Notes: generated by a model from the sequence alone, not told the origin. 64,000 nucleotides of DNA from Pseudopontixanthobacter vadosimaris (GCF_012979275.1 NZ_JABASZ010000025.1:186001-250000); one strand, 5' to 3'; shown: positions 7,869-17,148, numbered from the stretch's first letter. Program-made: numbers and translations.

Positions 7869-9679
7869 GCAAGTTCCGCCTTCATCAATCCGCGCAGGGC
7901 GTTGCCGATCCAGAATCCGCCCTCCAGATCCTCCAGCCGCAATTCGCTTTCCACCGCCCGGCCCGATTCGATGAGGGCGCGGCGCTGCACGCCCGGCAGC
8001 AGGCCGAGATGCGCGGGCGGGGTGTGCAAGGTGCCGCCGCGTTCGACGAAAAGGGAGGTGAAGCTGCCTTCGGTCAGCAACCCGTCGTCGCGGATCATCA
8101 GTGCCTCTGCCGCATCGTTGGCGCGTGCCACGGCCAGCGCATCTTCCCAGAAATGGCGGTCGGTGGTCTTGTGCCGCAGCCGGAAATCGCCACTGTCCAC
8201 CGGCAGGGGAAGGACGATGCAGCGGGCAGGACCGGCGAGAGGTTCGGGCAAGCCGGAGGCTTCCAGCGAAGTTGCCCCGCTCCGCGCCAGCATCAGCCGC
8301 AGGCGGGCGGGGTTTTCGAGTTCGAAGCACAATGCCTGGATTGCGTTGCGGGCCGCATGGCGATCGAATGCGAAGCTCAGCGCATCGGCGCTGTCCTTCA
8401 TCCGTTCGAGATGCAAATCGAGGAGGGCGATGCCTTCGTCGGGGTCGAAGCGCATCGTCTCCAGCAGGTCGAACCCCGGTGCAGCGCGGCGCGCGAAATC
8501 GCCTTTCAGCAGCGCCTCGCGCCATTCGGGCAAGGCTTCGCTGTCGGCCACGATGGCGGATCCGACACCCAGCACCACGTTGCCTTGCGCGTTCTCGACG
8601 GGCGTCAGGCGCAGGGTGCGGATCGCGACATTGAACGCCGCTTCGTCGCCGCTGCCGTCCGCTGCCCCGCCGATGCGGCCGATGGCGCCGCAATAGACGC
8701 CTCGCGCGTCGCGTTCCGTGGCGGTGATCAGTTCCATGGCGCGGATTTTTGGCGCGCCGGTGATCGAACCGCAGGGGAACATCGCCCGAAGCAGTTCCAT
8801 GACGGTGGCATCGGGGCGCAGTTTCGCTTCCACGGTGGACACCAGCTGGTGCAAGGTCGGATAGGTTTCGACCGTGAATGGCTGTTCCACCCGCACGCTG
8901 CCCGGCATGGCGACGCGCGACAAATCGTTGCGCATCAGATCGACGATCATCAGATTTTCGGCCCGGTCCTTTACCGATGCCCGCAGATCGTCGGCCAGGG
9001 CTTCGTCCTGCTGCGGTGTTTCGCCGCGAGCGCGCGTACCCTTCATCGGCCTCGCGCGGGCGATTTCGCCCTTCACCGACACGAAAAGTTCGGGCGACAG
9101 GCTGAGCAGCCAGTCGGAGCCATCGAAGATCACCCCGCCATATCCGGCCTGCGATTCGGCGCGCAAGGCGGCATAGATCGTCAGCGGGTCGCCGCGCCAG
9201 CTGCCGGCGAGCGGGAAGGTCAGATTGGCCTGATAGATGTCGCCATGGCGAATGGCTTGCTGCAGCCGTTCGAACCGCGCGGCATATTCGCCATGCGAAA
9301 TCTGCGGGTCGAGCGGGCCGAGGCTGCTGATGCCTTGCGTTGTAACCTGCCGTTCCAGCCATTCCGGCACGGCGTCGGGCGCAAAGGTTTGCCATCCATC
9401 GAACAGGCCGAGCCAGACCAGCGGCCCGCCCGCCCCGATGCTTGTGTCGGCCATATCCCGAAGGCGCGGTTCGAGGGCGAGGCCCGCCTCGTAGGAAAGA
9501 TAACCCGCCAGCGTGTGGCCGGTTTCGCGCCGCGCGGCTTCCGCCGCCGCCAGTGCCTTTTCCACCTCATCCGCCCGGCGCGCGACGAAAATCTGCGAAG
9601 GGCTGCTGTAAAGCCGCGCTTCCGCCGCATTTTCGCGCCTTGCATCGTCGAGCAGGACAAAGGGAGCCGCAACCGCCAT
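7865..9679 (-). CDS. pabB: aminodeoxychorismate synthase component I fused to an aminodeoxychorismate lyase-type domain (PabB-PabC)
   Basis: A 604-aa fusion for p-aminobenzoate (folate) synthesis. Residues ~60-350 form the chorismate-binding domain: ARPMKGTRARG, ENLMIVDLMRNDLSRVA, CGSITGAPKIRAMELI and YCGAIGRI. Residues ~370-604 form a class IV PLP aminotransferase-like domain: ETMRFDPDEG, HLERMKDSA, RHKTTDR (with the PLP lysine candidate in LRHKT), EALMIRDDGLLTEGS and TPPAHLGLLPGVQR. One chain thus covers both the amination of chorismate and pyruvate release; the glutamine amidotransferase PabA is not here. The ATG at 9679 is preferred over a TTG ten codons upstream. The 3' end overlaps the RluA-like gene by 4 bp. 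Confidence 0.92.
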   Translation of the reverse strand: MAVAAPFVLLDDARRENAAEARLYSSPSQIFVARRADEVEKALAAAEAARRETGHTLAGYLSYEAGLALEPRLRDMADTSIGAGGPLVWLGLFDGWQTFAPDAVPEWLERQVTTQGISSLGPLDPQISHGEYAARFERLQQAIRHGDIYQANLTFPLAGSWRGDPLTIYAALRAESQAGYGGVIFDGSDWLLSLSPELFVSVKGEIARARPMKGTRARGETPQQDEALADDLRASVKDRAENLMIVDLMRNDLSRVAMPGSVRVEQPFTVETYPTLHQLVSTVEAKLRPDATVMELLRAMFPCGSITGAPKIRAMELITATERDARGVYCGAIGRIGGAADGSGDEAAFNVAIRTLRLTPVENAQGNVVLGVGSAIVADSEALPEWREALLKGDFARRAAPGFDLLETMRFDPDEGIALLDLHLERMKDSADALSFAFDRHAARNAIQALCFELENPARLRLMLARSGATSLEASGLPEPLAGPARCIVLPLPVDSGDFRLRHKTTDRHFWEDALAVARANDAAEALMIRDDGLLTEGSFTSLFVERGGTLHTPPAHLGLLPGVQRRALIESGRAVESELRLEDLEGGFWIGNALRGLMKAELA

Positions 9680-9737
9680 CAAGGCCCATTTACCGGCTTC
9701 GCAGCCCAAGTCGAGGGCCGGTGCGCGCTTCGCGCTG

Positions 9738-11132
9738 TCAGGGTAGGCGGATTTCCGCCCGCAAGCCGCCTTCGGTCCGATTGGTCAGAACGAGCTTTCC
9801 GCCGAGCGCTTCGGCAATGGCGCGGGCGATGGCGAGGCCGAGGCCCGAACCGCCGGTGGCGCGGTTGCGCGATGCCTCGCCGCGAACGAAAGGCTCCATC
9901 ATCGCGTCGATGCGCGCTTCGGATATGCCCGGCCCGGAATCCTCCACCCGCAAGATGGCCGCGCCGCCGTCTTCTGCCACCGATACCACCGCCACCTCGC
10001 CATAGCGCAGCGCGTTCGACACCAGATTGCGGAGCGCGCGGCGAAGCAGGGTGACCTGCACCGGCCGCACGATACGCAGCATCGGGCCCAGTTCGACCGC
10101 AGCGCCCACATCCTCGAATTCCTCGACCACCGCCGTCACCAGGGTCGACAGTTCGGCTTTTTCGGGCGGTTGGTCGGAACGGCCGATCCGGGCGAGCGAC
10201 AGGATGTCGTCTAGCGTCTGCGAGAGATCATCGATCCCGGCGGCCATCTTCTGCCTCTCGGCTTCGTCGCCCACGCTCTCTATCCGCACGCGAAGGGCGG
10301 CGAGCGGGGTCTTGAGATCGTGGCCGATAGCCCCCAGCATCACGTCCTTTTCGTTCAGCATGGCGGCGATGCGGCGCTCCATGGCAAGCTGTGCGGCGAC
10401 GAGCCTCCGCACGTCCTCCGGCCCGCGCGGGGAGTCCGGCAGGCCGTTCGGAAGATCGCCCGGAATCTGCCCGGCAGGCGCGCGGCCGAATTCCTCCACC
10501 CGCCGGGTCAGATCGGCGAGAGGGCGGGTGGTGCGCCGCAGCAGCAGGGCCAGCCCGCCGACGAGCACGAGATAGATGATCGCCGTCTGCAAGGCGATTC
10601 CGCGCCACACGCGCGGTTCGCGGCGACGTTCGATCTGGCGCGATACCAGCCAGGTGCCATCGCTGCGCCGAATGGCGGCCAGCATCACCTGGCGATTGCG
10701 CGCATCCGGCCCCGTTTCCCTGCCTCTGCGGTCAAGCCAGGCGAGGGACGCGGCATCGTCGCTCACGGCGATCCGGCCCACAGCAATCTCCGCATAGCCG
10801 ATGTTCTGAATGTCGAGGATTGCGCCTAACGCGTCCTCCTGTGCGGGCCGGCGCTGTCCGTTCAGCGCATCGGGCAAGCTGGCAGTCGCCTGCACCGGGG
10901 GACCGCGCCGCGCATGGCGTTCGTGTCCCTGGCTCTGCCTGCCTGGCGGCGTGGAATGTTCCGTCTGATGCGCGATGAAACGGAAGGCCGCGGCGTTCAG
11001 CATCTCCGCCGCGCGCCGGTCCTCCGCCGCGCGATACAGCAGGACGGCGGAGATACCCTGCGCCGCCAGCAGCGCCAGCGCCGTCCACAGCAGCACCTGC
11101 CCCAGCAGGCTGCGCGGCCAGAGACGGATCAC
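9738..11132 (-). CDS. two-component sensor histidine kinase
   Basis: A 464-aa membrane kinase. An N-terminal membrane segment (VLLWTALALLAAQGISAVLL) is followed by a periplasmic region with charged low-complexity sequence, a second membrane segment (TAIIYLVLVGGLALLL), a HAMP-like linker, the H box GHDLKTPLAALR (His about residue 271), the N box (LRNLVSNALRYG) and G boxes (VEDSGPGIS, GGSGLGLAIARAI). It starts with GTG inside the stop of the response-regulator gene (GTGA, 11129-11132), so the pair is translationally coupled. The stimulus is not evident; an EF-hand protein gene heads the same strand run. Confidence 0.92.
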   Translation of the reverse strand: MIRLWPRSLLGQVLLWTALALLAAQGISAVLLYRAAEDRRAAEMLNAAAFRFIAHQTEHSTPPGRQSQGHERHARRGPPVQATASLPDALNGQRRPAQEDALGAILDIQNIGYAEIAVGRIAVSDDAASLAWLDRRGRETGPDARNRQVMLAAIRRSDGTWLVSRQIERRREPRVWRGIALQTAIIYLVLVGGLALLLRRTTRPLADLTRRVEEFGRAPAGQIPGDLPNGLPDSPRGPEDVRRLVAAQLAMERRIAAMLNEKDVMLGAIGHDLKTPLAALRVRIESVGDEAERQKMAAGIDDLSQTLDDILSLARIGRSDQPPEKAELSTLVTAVVEEFEDVGAAVELGPMLRIVRPVQVTLLRRALRNLVSNALRYGEVAVVSVAEDGGAAILRVEDSGPGISEARIDAMMEPFVRGEASRNRATGGSGLGLAIARAIAEALGGKLVLTNRTEGGLRAEIRLP

Positions 11133-11875
11133 GGCGCTTCGGTGCCTGCGCGCCGGACATCGGCGGCGAAGCGGTATCCGCCCCCGCGCACGGTCTGGAT
11201 GAATTCGGGGTTGCGGCTGTCGGCTTCGATCTTGCGGCGCAGGCGGCTGACCTGATTGTCCACCGCGCGGTCGAACAGATGCGCTTCGCGGCCCTGCACC
11301 ATGTCGAGCAGGCGGTCCCGGTCGAGCACCTGGCGGGGATGGTCGAGGAATGCGCGCAGCAGCCGGTATTCTGCCGTGGAGATCGAGATCATCGCGCCAT
11401 CGGGGTCGGTCAGGCGGTGCTTCAGCACGTCCAGCCGCCACCCTTCGAACAGGTAATCGCGATCCTCGCCCGCCGGTGCCTGCTCCGCCGCATCGGGAAT
11501 CCGGTTCGCCCGGCGCAGGACCGAACGGATGCGCGCCACCAGCTCGCGCGGTTCGAAAGGTTTGACCAGATAATCGTCGGCACCGATTTCCAGTCCGATG
11601 ATCCGGTCGGTCGCCTCTCCCCGCGCGGTCAGGAGAATGGTCGGGATATTCCTCGCCTCCACCAGATGGCGGCAGAGCGACAGCCCGTCCTCACCCGGCA
11701 TCATTATATCGAGGAGGACGAGATCGGGAGTGCCGTCCACCAGCACGCTGCGTGCAGCGGCGGCGCTGGCAGCTTCCGTCACGGCGAAGCCCTGGCGCCT
11801 GAGATAGGCGGCCAGGGGTTCGCGCAGCATCTCCTCGTCATCGACGAGCAGGATGGCGGTCGCGCTTTCGGTCAC
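11129..11875 (-). CDS. OmpR-family response regulator
   Basis: A 248-aa DNA-binding regulator. The receiver domain shows ILLVDDEE (acidic pocket), the phosphoacceptor Asp in LVLLDIMMPGEDG near residue 55, ILLTARGEATD and the Lys of DDYLVKPFEPREL. The C-terminal winged helix shows STAEYRLLRAFLDHPRQVL, FDRAVDNQVSRLRRKIE and TVRGGGYRF. The GTG start at 11875 places the receiver domain at residue ~5; longer readings add a proline-rich segment without homology. The partner kinase gene overlaps its stop. Confidence 0.93.
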   Translation of the reverse strand: MTESATAILLVDDEEMLREPLAAYLRRQGFAVTEAASAAAARSVLVDGTPDLVLLDIMMPGEDGLSLCRHLVEARNIPTILLTARGEATDRIIGLEIGADDYLVKPFEPRELVARIRSVLRRANRIPDAAEQAPAGEDRDYLFEGWRLDVLKHRLTDPDGAMISISTAEYRLLRAFLDHPRQVLDRDRLLDMVQGREAHLFDRAVDNQVSRLRRKIEADSRNPEFIQTVRGGGYRFAADVRRAGTEAP

Positions 11876-11912
11876 CGCGTCACCTGGCAAGGCGGATCGG
11901 TCCGGGCCAGGA

Positions 11913-12503
11913 TCAGTTTGCCCGCGCCGCGCGGGCGGATTTGCGGGCCTGCCGACGTTCCGCGGCAGTAACCGTGCCGTCATTGTCGGAATCGGCGGCA
12001 GCGAAGCGGGTCATCGCCTGTGCGATGAATTCCGCCTGCGTGACCGAACCATCACCATTGGCATCCATTTTCTGCATCATATCGCGCCCGCCCATGCCGC
12101 CCATGCGGCCCTTGCCTGCGCCACGCCTGCCACGGCGATCCTGACGGGCTTCGCCGCTTCGTTCGGACCTGTCGGCCCGTTCGCCCCGCATCCCATGCAT
12201 CGCGGCGAATTCGGTGCGGCTCAGGCTGCCGTTGCCATCGGTGTCGAGGCGGTCGAAACGGGCGTTCCGGCGCGCCGTGCGGTCGGCCTGATCCAGCCGG
12301 CCGTCATTATTGACATCCATCCGGTCGAACGCGGCACTGGCGCGGGTCTGCGCCTCGGCGCGCGTAAGGGAGCCGCCAGCTGTCTGGGTGCCACTGGTTT
12401 GGGTGCCATTGGTTTGGGTGCCATTGGTTTGGGCAAGGGCGATACTGCCGGTCGCCGCCAGCGACAGCAGGGCTGCGGAAAGGGCGATTGTCTGCTTGCG
12501 CAT
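11913..12503 (-). CDS. EF-hand calcium-binding protein, exported
   Basis: A 196-aa protein with a signal peptide (ALSAALLSLAATGSIALA) and four canonical 12-residue EF-hand loops: DVNNDGRLDQAD, DTDGNGSLSRTE, DANGDGSVTQAE and DSDNDGTVTAAE. An Arg/Gly-rich linker separates the two EF pairs. Just after the signal peptide lies a short repeat NGTQTNGTQTSGTQT encoded by 15-bp direct repeats. It is probably periplasmic and binds Ca2+. It ends 37 bp before the response regulator on the same strand, so co-expression with the two-component pair and a role in sensing are possible but unproven. Confidence 0.9.
   Translation of the reverse strand: MRKQTIALSAALLSLAATGSIALAQTNGTQTNGTQTSGTQTAGGSLTRAEAQTRASAAFDRMDVNNDGRLDQADRTARRNARFDRLDTDGNGSLSRTEFAAMHGMRGERADRSERSGEARQDRRGRRGAGKGRMGGMGGRDMMQKMDANGDGSVTQAEFIAQAMTRFAAADSDNDGTVTAAERRQARKSARAARAN
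12381..12434. repeat. 15-bp tandem repeat inside the EF-hand gene
   Basis: About three and a half copies of a 15-bp unit (consensus GGTTTGGGTGCCATT on the plus strand) encode the NGTQT repeats directly after the signal peptide. The two inner copies are identical. The unit is a multiple of three, so copy-number change would lengthen or shorten the linker without a frameshift. Confidence 0.85.
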
Positions 12504-12715
12504 GGGAATGATCCTCTTGAAGTCTGGTCTGGAGAGCTGCGACGGGTCGTTCAGGGGGGGGCGTTCAGGGAGGGAGAAAACCCGCCGCAGCTCATGACAC
12601 CCTTCTAGGCGGCAAATGTCGCACGCTTATGCCGCGATCCGCGAGATTTGTCGCAGAATGTCGCGGCGACACGCCCCCGTTCATCGGCCTGCAATGGCGC
12701 GAGGGCCGCAGCCGC

Positions 12716-14605
12716 TCAGAGCGGCTTGCAGGCATCCTCCATCCAGGCCAGCACCTCGCCCGACAGCTGCGGCGCGAGGATCTCGCGGCAGCGCGCGTGA
12801 TAATCGTTCCACCACGCCTTTTCGTCTTCCGTGAGCAGGTCCGCATCCACCATGTCGCGGGCGATGGGCACGAAGGTGAGCGTATCGAAGCCGAGGAAGC
12901 GCCCCCCATCGGTCCCGAAGCCTGCCCCATCCACTTCGCGCGCGACGGTCAGGATCAGGTTTTCGATACGAATGCCGTATTCGCCGCCCTTGTAATAGCC
13001 GGGTTCGTTGGACAGGATCATGCCTTCGTGCAGTTCCTGCCCCGTGCCCGGATAGGAACCCGTCAGCTTGGCGATACGCTGCGGCCCCTCGTGAACGCCG
13101 AGGAAGCTGCCGACGCCGTGGCCGGTGCCGTGGCCGTAATCCAGCCCGACCTGCCACAGGAACTGGCGGGCGAACCCGTCCAGTTCCCCCCCGGCGGTGC
13201 CCTGCGGAAAGACCGCGCGATCGATGGCGATGTGGCCCTTCAGCACACGGGTGAAACGGTCGCGCACTTCGGCGGTCGGCATGGCTTTCTCACCAGCGCC
13301 GGAAATCCACACCGTGCGGGTGATGTCGGTCGTTCCGTCGAGATATTGCCCGCCCGAATCGCACAGGAAAACGCTGCCCGGCTCGATGGTCAGGCTGCTT
13401 TCCTCGTCCACGCGGTAATGCGGGATCGCGGCATGGGGGCCGGCAGCGGAGATCGTGTCGAAGCTCTGGTCCCGAAGCAGGCCCGTTTCATCGCGGAACG
13501 CGCGCAGCTTCGCCGCAGCGGTCAGCTCGGTTTCCCTGCCGCCGGGCGCTTCGGTGGCCAGCCAGTGCAGGAATTTCGTCACCGCCGCCCCGTCGCGCGC
13601 CTGCGCGTCGCGGTGGCCCTGTACCTCGACCGGGTTCTTGATCGCCTTGGGCAGGATGGTGGGATCGCGGTCGGCCACCGGCTTCGCGCCCGCGGCTTCC
13701 AGCGCCTGATGGATGCCCGCGACGCCGTAATCGGGATCGACCGAGACGATCTTGCCCTTCATGTCGGCCAGCGCCCCCTCGAAAGCATCGCGCTGTCTGA
13801 CGGTGACCGCATTGCCGAGATGCTGCGTCAGTTCGGGCGTGATCTTTTCGGGCGCGACGAACAATTCCGCCGTGCCGTCGGCATGGGCGATGACATAGGA
13901 CAGGGCGACCGGCGTGCGCTCCACATCCGTGCCGCGAATGTTCAGCAGCCAGGCGATGGAATCGAGCGCCGGGATGACCGCCGCGTCATAGCCTTCCTCT
14001 TTCAGCCAATTGGCGACCTCGGTGCGCTTGTCCGCGCTGGAACGGCCCGAATGTTCATCGGCATGGATCGTGGCGGGTGCTGCCGAGGGTTCCGGCTGGT
14101 CTTCCCACACCGCGTCCACCGGGTTCTGCTCGACCGGGACAAGGCTCATGCCCTTCTTCGCCAGCGCCTTTCCGGTCCTTTCGGCCCAGCCCTTGGTGTG
14201 CAGCCACGCATCGTAACCGATCTTCGCGCCGGACCCTGCGTTCTCCGCGATCCACTTGCCCATCTCGACATCGGGCACGAGGCAATAGTCATACAGCCGT
14301 TCGTCCACCTGGTCGCGCACCTGGATGGTGTAGCGCCCGTCGATGAACATGGCCGCACCCTTGCCGCCCTTGCCGCTGTCTTTTCGCAGCACCACCGCGC
14401 TGCCCGCCGATCCGCCGAAGCCGGTCAGCCAGGACAGGCGCTGGGCATAGCTGCCGATATATTCCGACATGTGTTCATCCGAAATCGGGATGACGAAACC
14501 GTCCAGCCCCTGGCGCTCCAGTTCTCGGCGGAGGGAATCGAGGCGGGCTTCATGGGTCTGCATCAGCATGGCGGTCTGTCCTTGGTCTTGTTCTTTTGTC
14601 TCCAT
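12716..14605 (-). CDS. Xaa-Pro aminopeptidase (M24B, aminopeptidase P family)
   Basis: A 629-aa dimetal peptidase removing N-terminal residues before proline, of the long, eukaryote-like three-domain type. Two N-terminal creatinase-like domains (GFVIPISDEHMSEYIG, LTGFGGSAGSAVV) precede the catalytic pita-bread domain with the metal ligands: the two Asp in LCDSGGQYLDGTTDITRT, the His in HGTGHGVGSFL, and the Glu residues in LSNEPGYYK and the C-terminal ENL block. The start METKEQDQG is used; alternative Mets follow within 15 residues. It is divergent from ptrB with only 18 bp between start codons, so the promoters must overlap the coding starts. Confidence 0.93.
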   Translation of the reverse strand: METKEQDQGQTAMLMQTHEARLDSLRRELERQGLDGFVIPISDEHMSEYIGSYAQRLSWLTGFGGSAGSAVVLRKDSGKGGKGAAMFIDGRYTIQVRDQVDERLYDYCLVPDVEMGKWIAENAGSGAKIGYDAWLHTKGWAERTGKALAKKGMSLVPVEQNPVDAVWEDQPEPSAAPATIHADEHSGRSSADKRTEVANWLKEEGYDAAVIPALDSIAWLLNIRGTDVERTPVALSYVIAHADGTAELFVAPEKITPELTQHLGNAVTVRQRDAFEGALADMKGKIVSVDPDYGVAGIHQALEAAGAKPVADRDPTILPKAIKNPVEVQGHRDAQARDGAAVTKFLHWLATEAPGGRETELTAAAKLRAFRDETGLLRDQSFDTISAAGPHAAIPHYRVDEESSLTIEPGSVFLCDSGGQYLDGTTDITRTVWISGAGEKAMPTAEVRDRFTRVLKGHIAIDRAVFPQGTAGGELDGFARQFLWQVGLDYGHGTGHGVGSFLGVHEGPQRIAKLTGSYPGTGQELHEGMILSNEPGYYKGGEYGIRIENLILTVAREVDGAGFGTDGGRFLGFDTLTFVPIARDMVDADLLTEDEKAWWNDYHARCREILAPQLSGEVLAWMEDACKPL

Positions 14606-14623
14606 CTAACATAGGGGATCGGA

Positions 14624-16708
14624 ATGAGTGATACCACACCTGCAGGCCCGCCCGTCGCGGCCAGAAAACCGTCCAGCCTCAGCCACCATGGCATTACCGT
14701 GCCGGACCATTATGCCTGGCTGCGCGATCCCGCCTATCCGGAAGTGAAGGATGCCGCGATCCTGCGGCATCTGGAGGCGGAGAACGCCTGGTTCGAACAT
14801 CGCATGGCCCCGCATCGCGCATTGGTGGACACGCTGTTTGCCGAAATGCGCGGGCGCATCAAGGAAGCGGACAGATCGGTGCCGCAGAAGGATGGCCGCT
14901 GGCTGTACTGGATCGAATATGAGGAAGGGGCCGAATACAAGAAATGGTGGCGTTGCCCGGTGGGCGCGGAGCCGGGCGGGGCGCGTGACGAACTGATCCT
15001 GGACGAGATCGCGCTGGCGGAGGGCTGCGACTATTTCCGCCTCGGCGCCATCGCGGTCAGCGCAGACGGATCGAAACTCGCCTTCAGCGTCGATGACAAT
15101 GGTTCGGAACGCTTCACCGCGCGGTTCCGCGACCTGTCCAGCGGCGAGATGCTGGCGGACGAGATTCCGGGCACGCTGTCCTCTTTGGTCTGGGTCGGGA
15201 ATGATCGCGGCGTGGTCTACAGCCTCGCCAACGAACAATGGCGCACCGACAATGCGCGGCTGCACTGGCTGGGCGAGCCGCTGGAGAGCGATGTCGAACT
15301 GTATCACGAGGATGACGAGGGTTTCCGCGTCGGGTCGAGCCTGTCGGCGAATGAGAAATGGCTCGTCATCGGCACGTCGGACCATGAAACCAGCGAGGTG
15401 CGGCTGGTCCCGGCGGACGATCCGCTGGCGGCGCCGATCCTCGTCAGGGAGCGGCGCAAGGGCGTCGAATATGAGGCTGACGAGCGCGATGGCAAATTGT
15501 ATATCCTCGCCAACGACACCCATGACAATTTCCGCCTCGCCACCGCTTCGCTGGACGATCCCGGCAATTGGGAAACCCTGATCGCGGGCAGCGACGAGGT
15601 CTATCTGACCGGCTTCGACCTGTTCCGCGATTTCTATGCGCTGGAATCGCGCGTCGGCGGGCTGGATACGATCGAGATCCGTTTCTACGACGATCCCGCC
15701 CGCACCGAGCCGATCGCCTTTCCGGCGGCGAGCTATACCGCATCGCTGGGCGACAATCCCGAATGGGCGATGGAGCGGCTGCGCGTGTCCTACGAAAGCA
15801 TGGACACGCCCGCGACCACCTATGATTACGTTGTGGCCGAGCGGCGGCTGGAAGTGCTGAAGGTGCAGGAGATTCCCTCCGGCTACGATGCGACGCTGTA
15901 TGAAACGCAGCGGCTGGAGATCGCGGCGCGGGACGGGACGATGATCCCTGTCAGCTTGCTCTACCGCAAGGATCGCGCGCCTGCGGGTCCGCTGCATCTG
16001 TATGGCTATGGTGCCTATGGCATCGCCATTCCGCCGGGCTTTTCGGTCACGCGCCTCAGCCTGGTGGATCGCGGCTTCGCTTATGCCATCGCGCATGTGC
16101 GGGGCGGTGACGACCTGGGGCGCGCCTGGTACAAATTCGGCAAGCTGGAGCGGCGGATCAATACTTTCACCGATTTCGTCGACGTGGCGAAAGGGCTGGT
16201 GGAGCGCGGCTATACCACTGCCGGGCGGATCAGCATTTCCGGCGGATCGGCGGGCGGCGAGCTGATGGGCGCGGTGATCAATTCCGACCCTGAACTATGG
16301 GGCGCGGTGGTCGCGCATGTGCCCTTCGTCGATGTACTGGCCACGATGCTCGATGCCTCGCTGCCGCTGACGCCGGGCGAATGGGGCGAATGGGGCAATC
16401 CGATCGAGGACAGGGCCGCCTTCGACCTGATCCGCAGCTACAGCCCCTATGACAATGTGACGGCGCAGGATTACCCGCCCCTGCTGGTGACGGCGGGGCT
16501 GAACGACCCGCGCGTCACCTATTGGGAGCCGGCGAAATGGGTCGCCCGGCTGCGCGAGAAGAAGACCGATACCAATGAACTGCTGCTCAAGACCAATATG
16601 GGCGCGGGCCATGGCGGCAAATCGGGGCGCTTCCAGTCGCTGACGGAAACGGCGGAGGAATTCGCCTTCATCCTGTGGCAGATGGGCCTTGCGGACAGAG
16701 CGGAATGA
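14624..16708 (+). CDS. ptrB: oligopeptidase B (S9A prolyl oligopeptidase family)
   Basis: A 694-aa serine oligopeptidase cutting short peptides after basic residues. The N-terminal beta-propeller covers roughly residues 70-410; the alpha/beta hydrolase domain follows with the nucleophile in ISISGGSAGGELMG (Ser about 542), the Asp in VTAGLNDPRVTYWEPAKW (about 628) and the His in NMGAGHGGKSGR (about 663). No signal peptide is seen, so it is cytoplasmic. Its neighbour across the 18-bp divergent gap is another peptidase, suggesting a shared peptide-turnover role. The stop overlaps the next gene as ATGA. Confidence 0.94.
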   Translation: MSDTTPAGPPVAARKPSSLSHHGITVPDHYAWLRDPAYPEVKDAAILRHLEAENAWFEHRMAPHRALVDTLFAEMRGRIKEADRSVPQKDGRWLYWIEYEEGAEYKKWWRCPVGAEPGGARDELILDEIALAEGCDYFRLGAIAVSADGSKLAFSVDDNGSERFTARFRDLSSGEMLADEIPGTLSSLVWVGNDRGVVYSLANEQWRTDNARLHWLGEPLESDVELYHEDDEGFRVGSSLSANEKWLVIGTSDHETSEVRLVPADDPLAAPILVRERRKGVEYEADERDGKLYILANDTHDNFRLATASLDDPGNWETLIAGSDEVYLTGFDLFRDFYALESRVGGLDTIEIRFYDDPARTEPIAFPAASYTASLGDNPEWAMERLRVSYESMDTPATTYDYVVAERRLEVLKVQEIPSGYDATLYETQRLEIAARDGTMIPVSLLYRKDRAPAGPLHLYGYGAYGIAIPPGFSVTRLSLVDRGFAYAIAHVRGGDDLGRAWYKFGKLERRINTFTDFVDVAKGLVERGYTTAGRISISGGSAGGELMGAVINSDPELWGAVVAHVPFVDVLATMLDASLPLTPGEWGEWGNPIEDRAAFDLIRSYSPYDNVTAQDYPPLLVTAGLNDPRVTYWEPAKWVARLREKKTDTNELLLKTNMGAGHGGKSGRFQSLTETAEEFAFILWQMGLADRAE

Positions 16709-17106
16709 GCGCCCGCTTCACGCGCCGCTTCGATGCCCGGCCCGAACATATCGACGAGCTTGGCCATGTGAACAATGTCGTCTGGCTCGGCTGGGCGCAG
16801 GACATCGCCACCAGCCACTGGCAGGCGCGGGCGGACCCGGCGCATGTCGAGGCCTATTTCTGGGTCGTGACCCGGCACGAGGTGGATTACCGCGGCAATA
16901 TCGGCGCAGGCGAATCCGTCACGGCGGAGACCTGGATTCCCGATGCGCCGCGCGGGGCGCGTTTCGACCGCTGCGTCAGCTTCACGGATGATGCCGGCAA
17001 GGTGCTGGTATCGGTGCGCTCGACCTGGGCCATGCTGGAGAAGGCGAGCGGCCGGCTCGTCCGCATCAGGCCCGAAGTCGCCGGCGCGTTCTACGCGGAG
17101 AATTGA
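16705..17106 (+). CDS. acyl-CoA thioesterase, 4HBT hot-dog fold
   Basis: A 133-aa single hot-dog domain protein. The N-terminal motif IDELGHVNNVVWLGWAQD is the 4-hydroxybenzoyl-CoA thioesterase-type active site with the Asp and the HxNN/Y helix start; RHEVDYRGNIGAGESVTAET and RSTWAMLEKASGR are the usual strands. It likely hydrolyses an acyl-CoA; the substrate is unknown. Its ATG overlaps the ptrB stop by 4 bp. The gene is convergent with ald, with a hairpin between them. Confidence 0.88.
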   Translation: MSARFTRRFDARPEHIDELGHVNNVVWLGWAQDIATSHWQARADPAHVEAYFWVVTRHEVDYRGNIGAGESVTAETWIPDAPRGARFDRCVSFTDDAGKVLVSVRSTWAMLEKASGRLVRIRPEVAGAFYAEN

Positions 17107-17114
17107 ACCGACAG

Positions 17115-17135
17115 GGGCAGGCCGCGTGCCTGCCC
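17115..17135. terminator. hairpin between convergent thioesterase and ald genes
   Basis: A perfect 8-bp inverted repeat (GGGCAGGC / GCCTGCCC) around a 5-nt loop lies in the 42-bp gap between two convergent stops. There is no T tract, so intrinsic termination is not certain, but the position suits a shared transcript end. Confidence 0.45.
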
Positions 17136-17148
17136 GCCGATTGCCTCG

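Noticed and set aside
8009-10054. A 681-codon open frame on the plus strand opposite pabB and the kinase gene
   Set aside because: No recognisable motif and it spans two genes with clear domains on the other strand.
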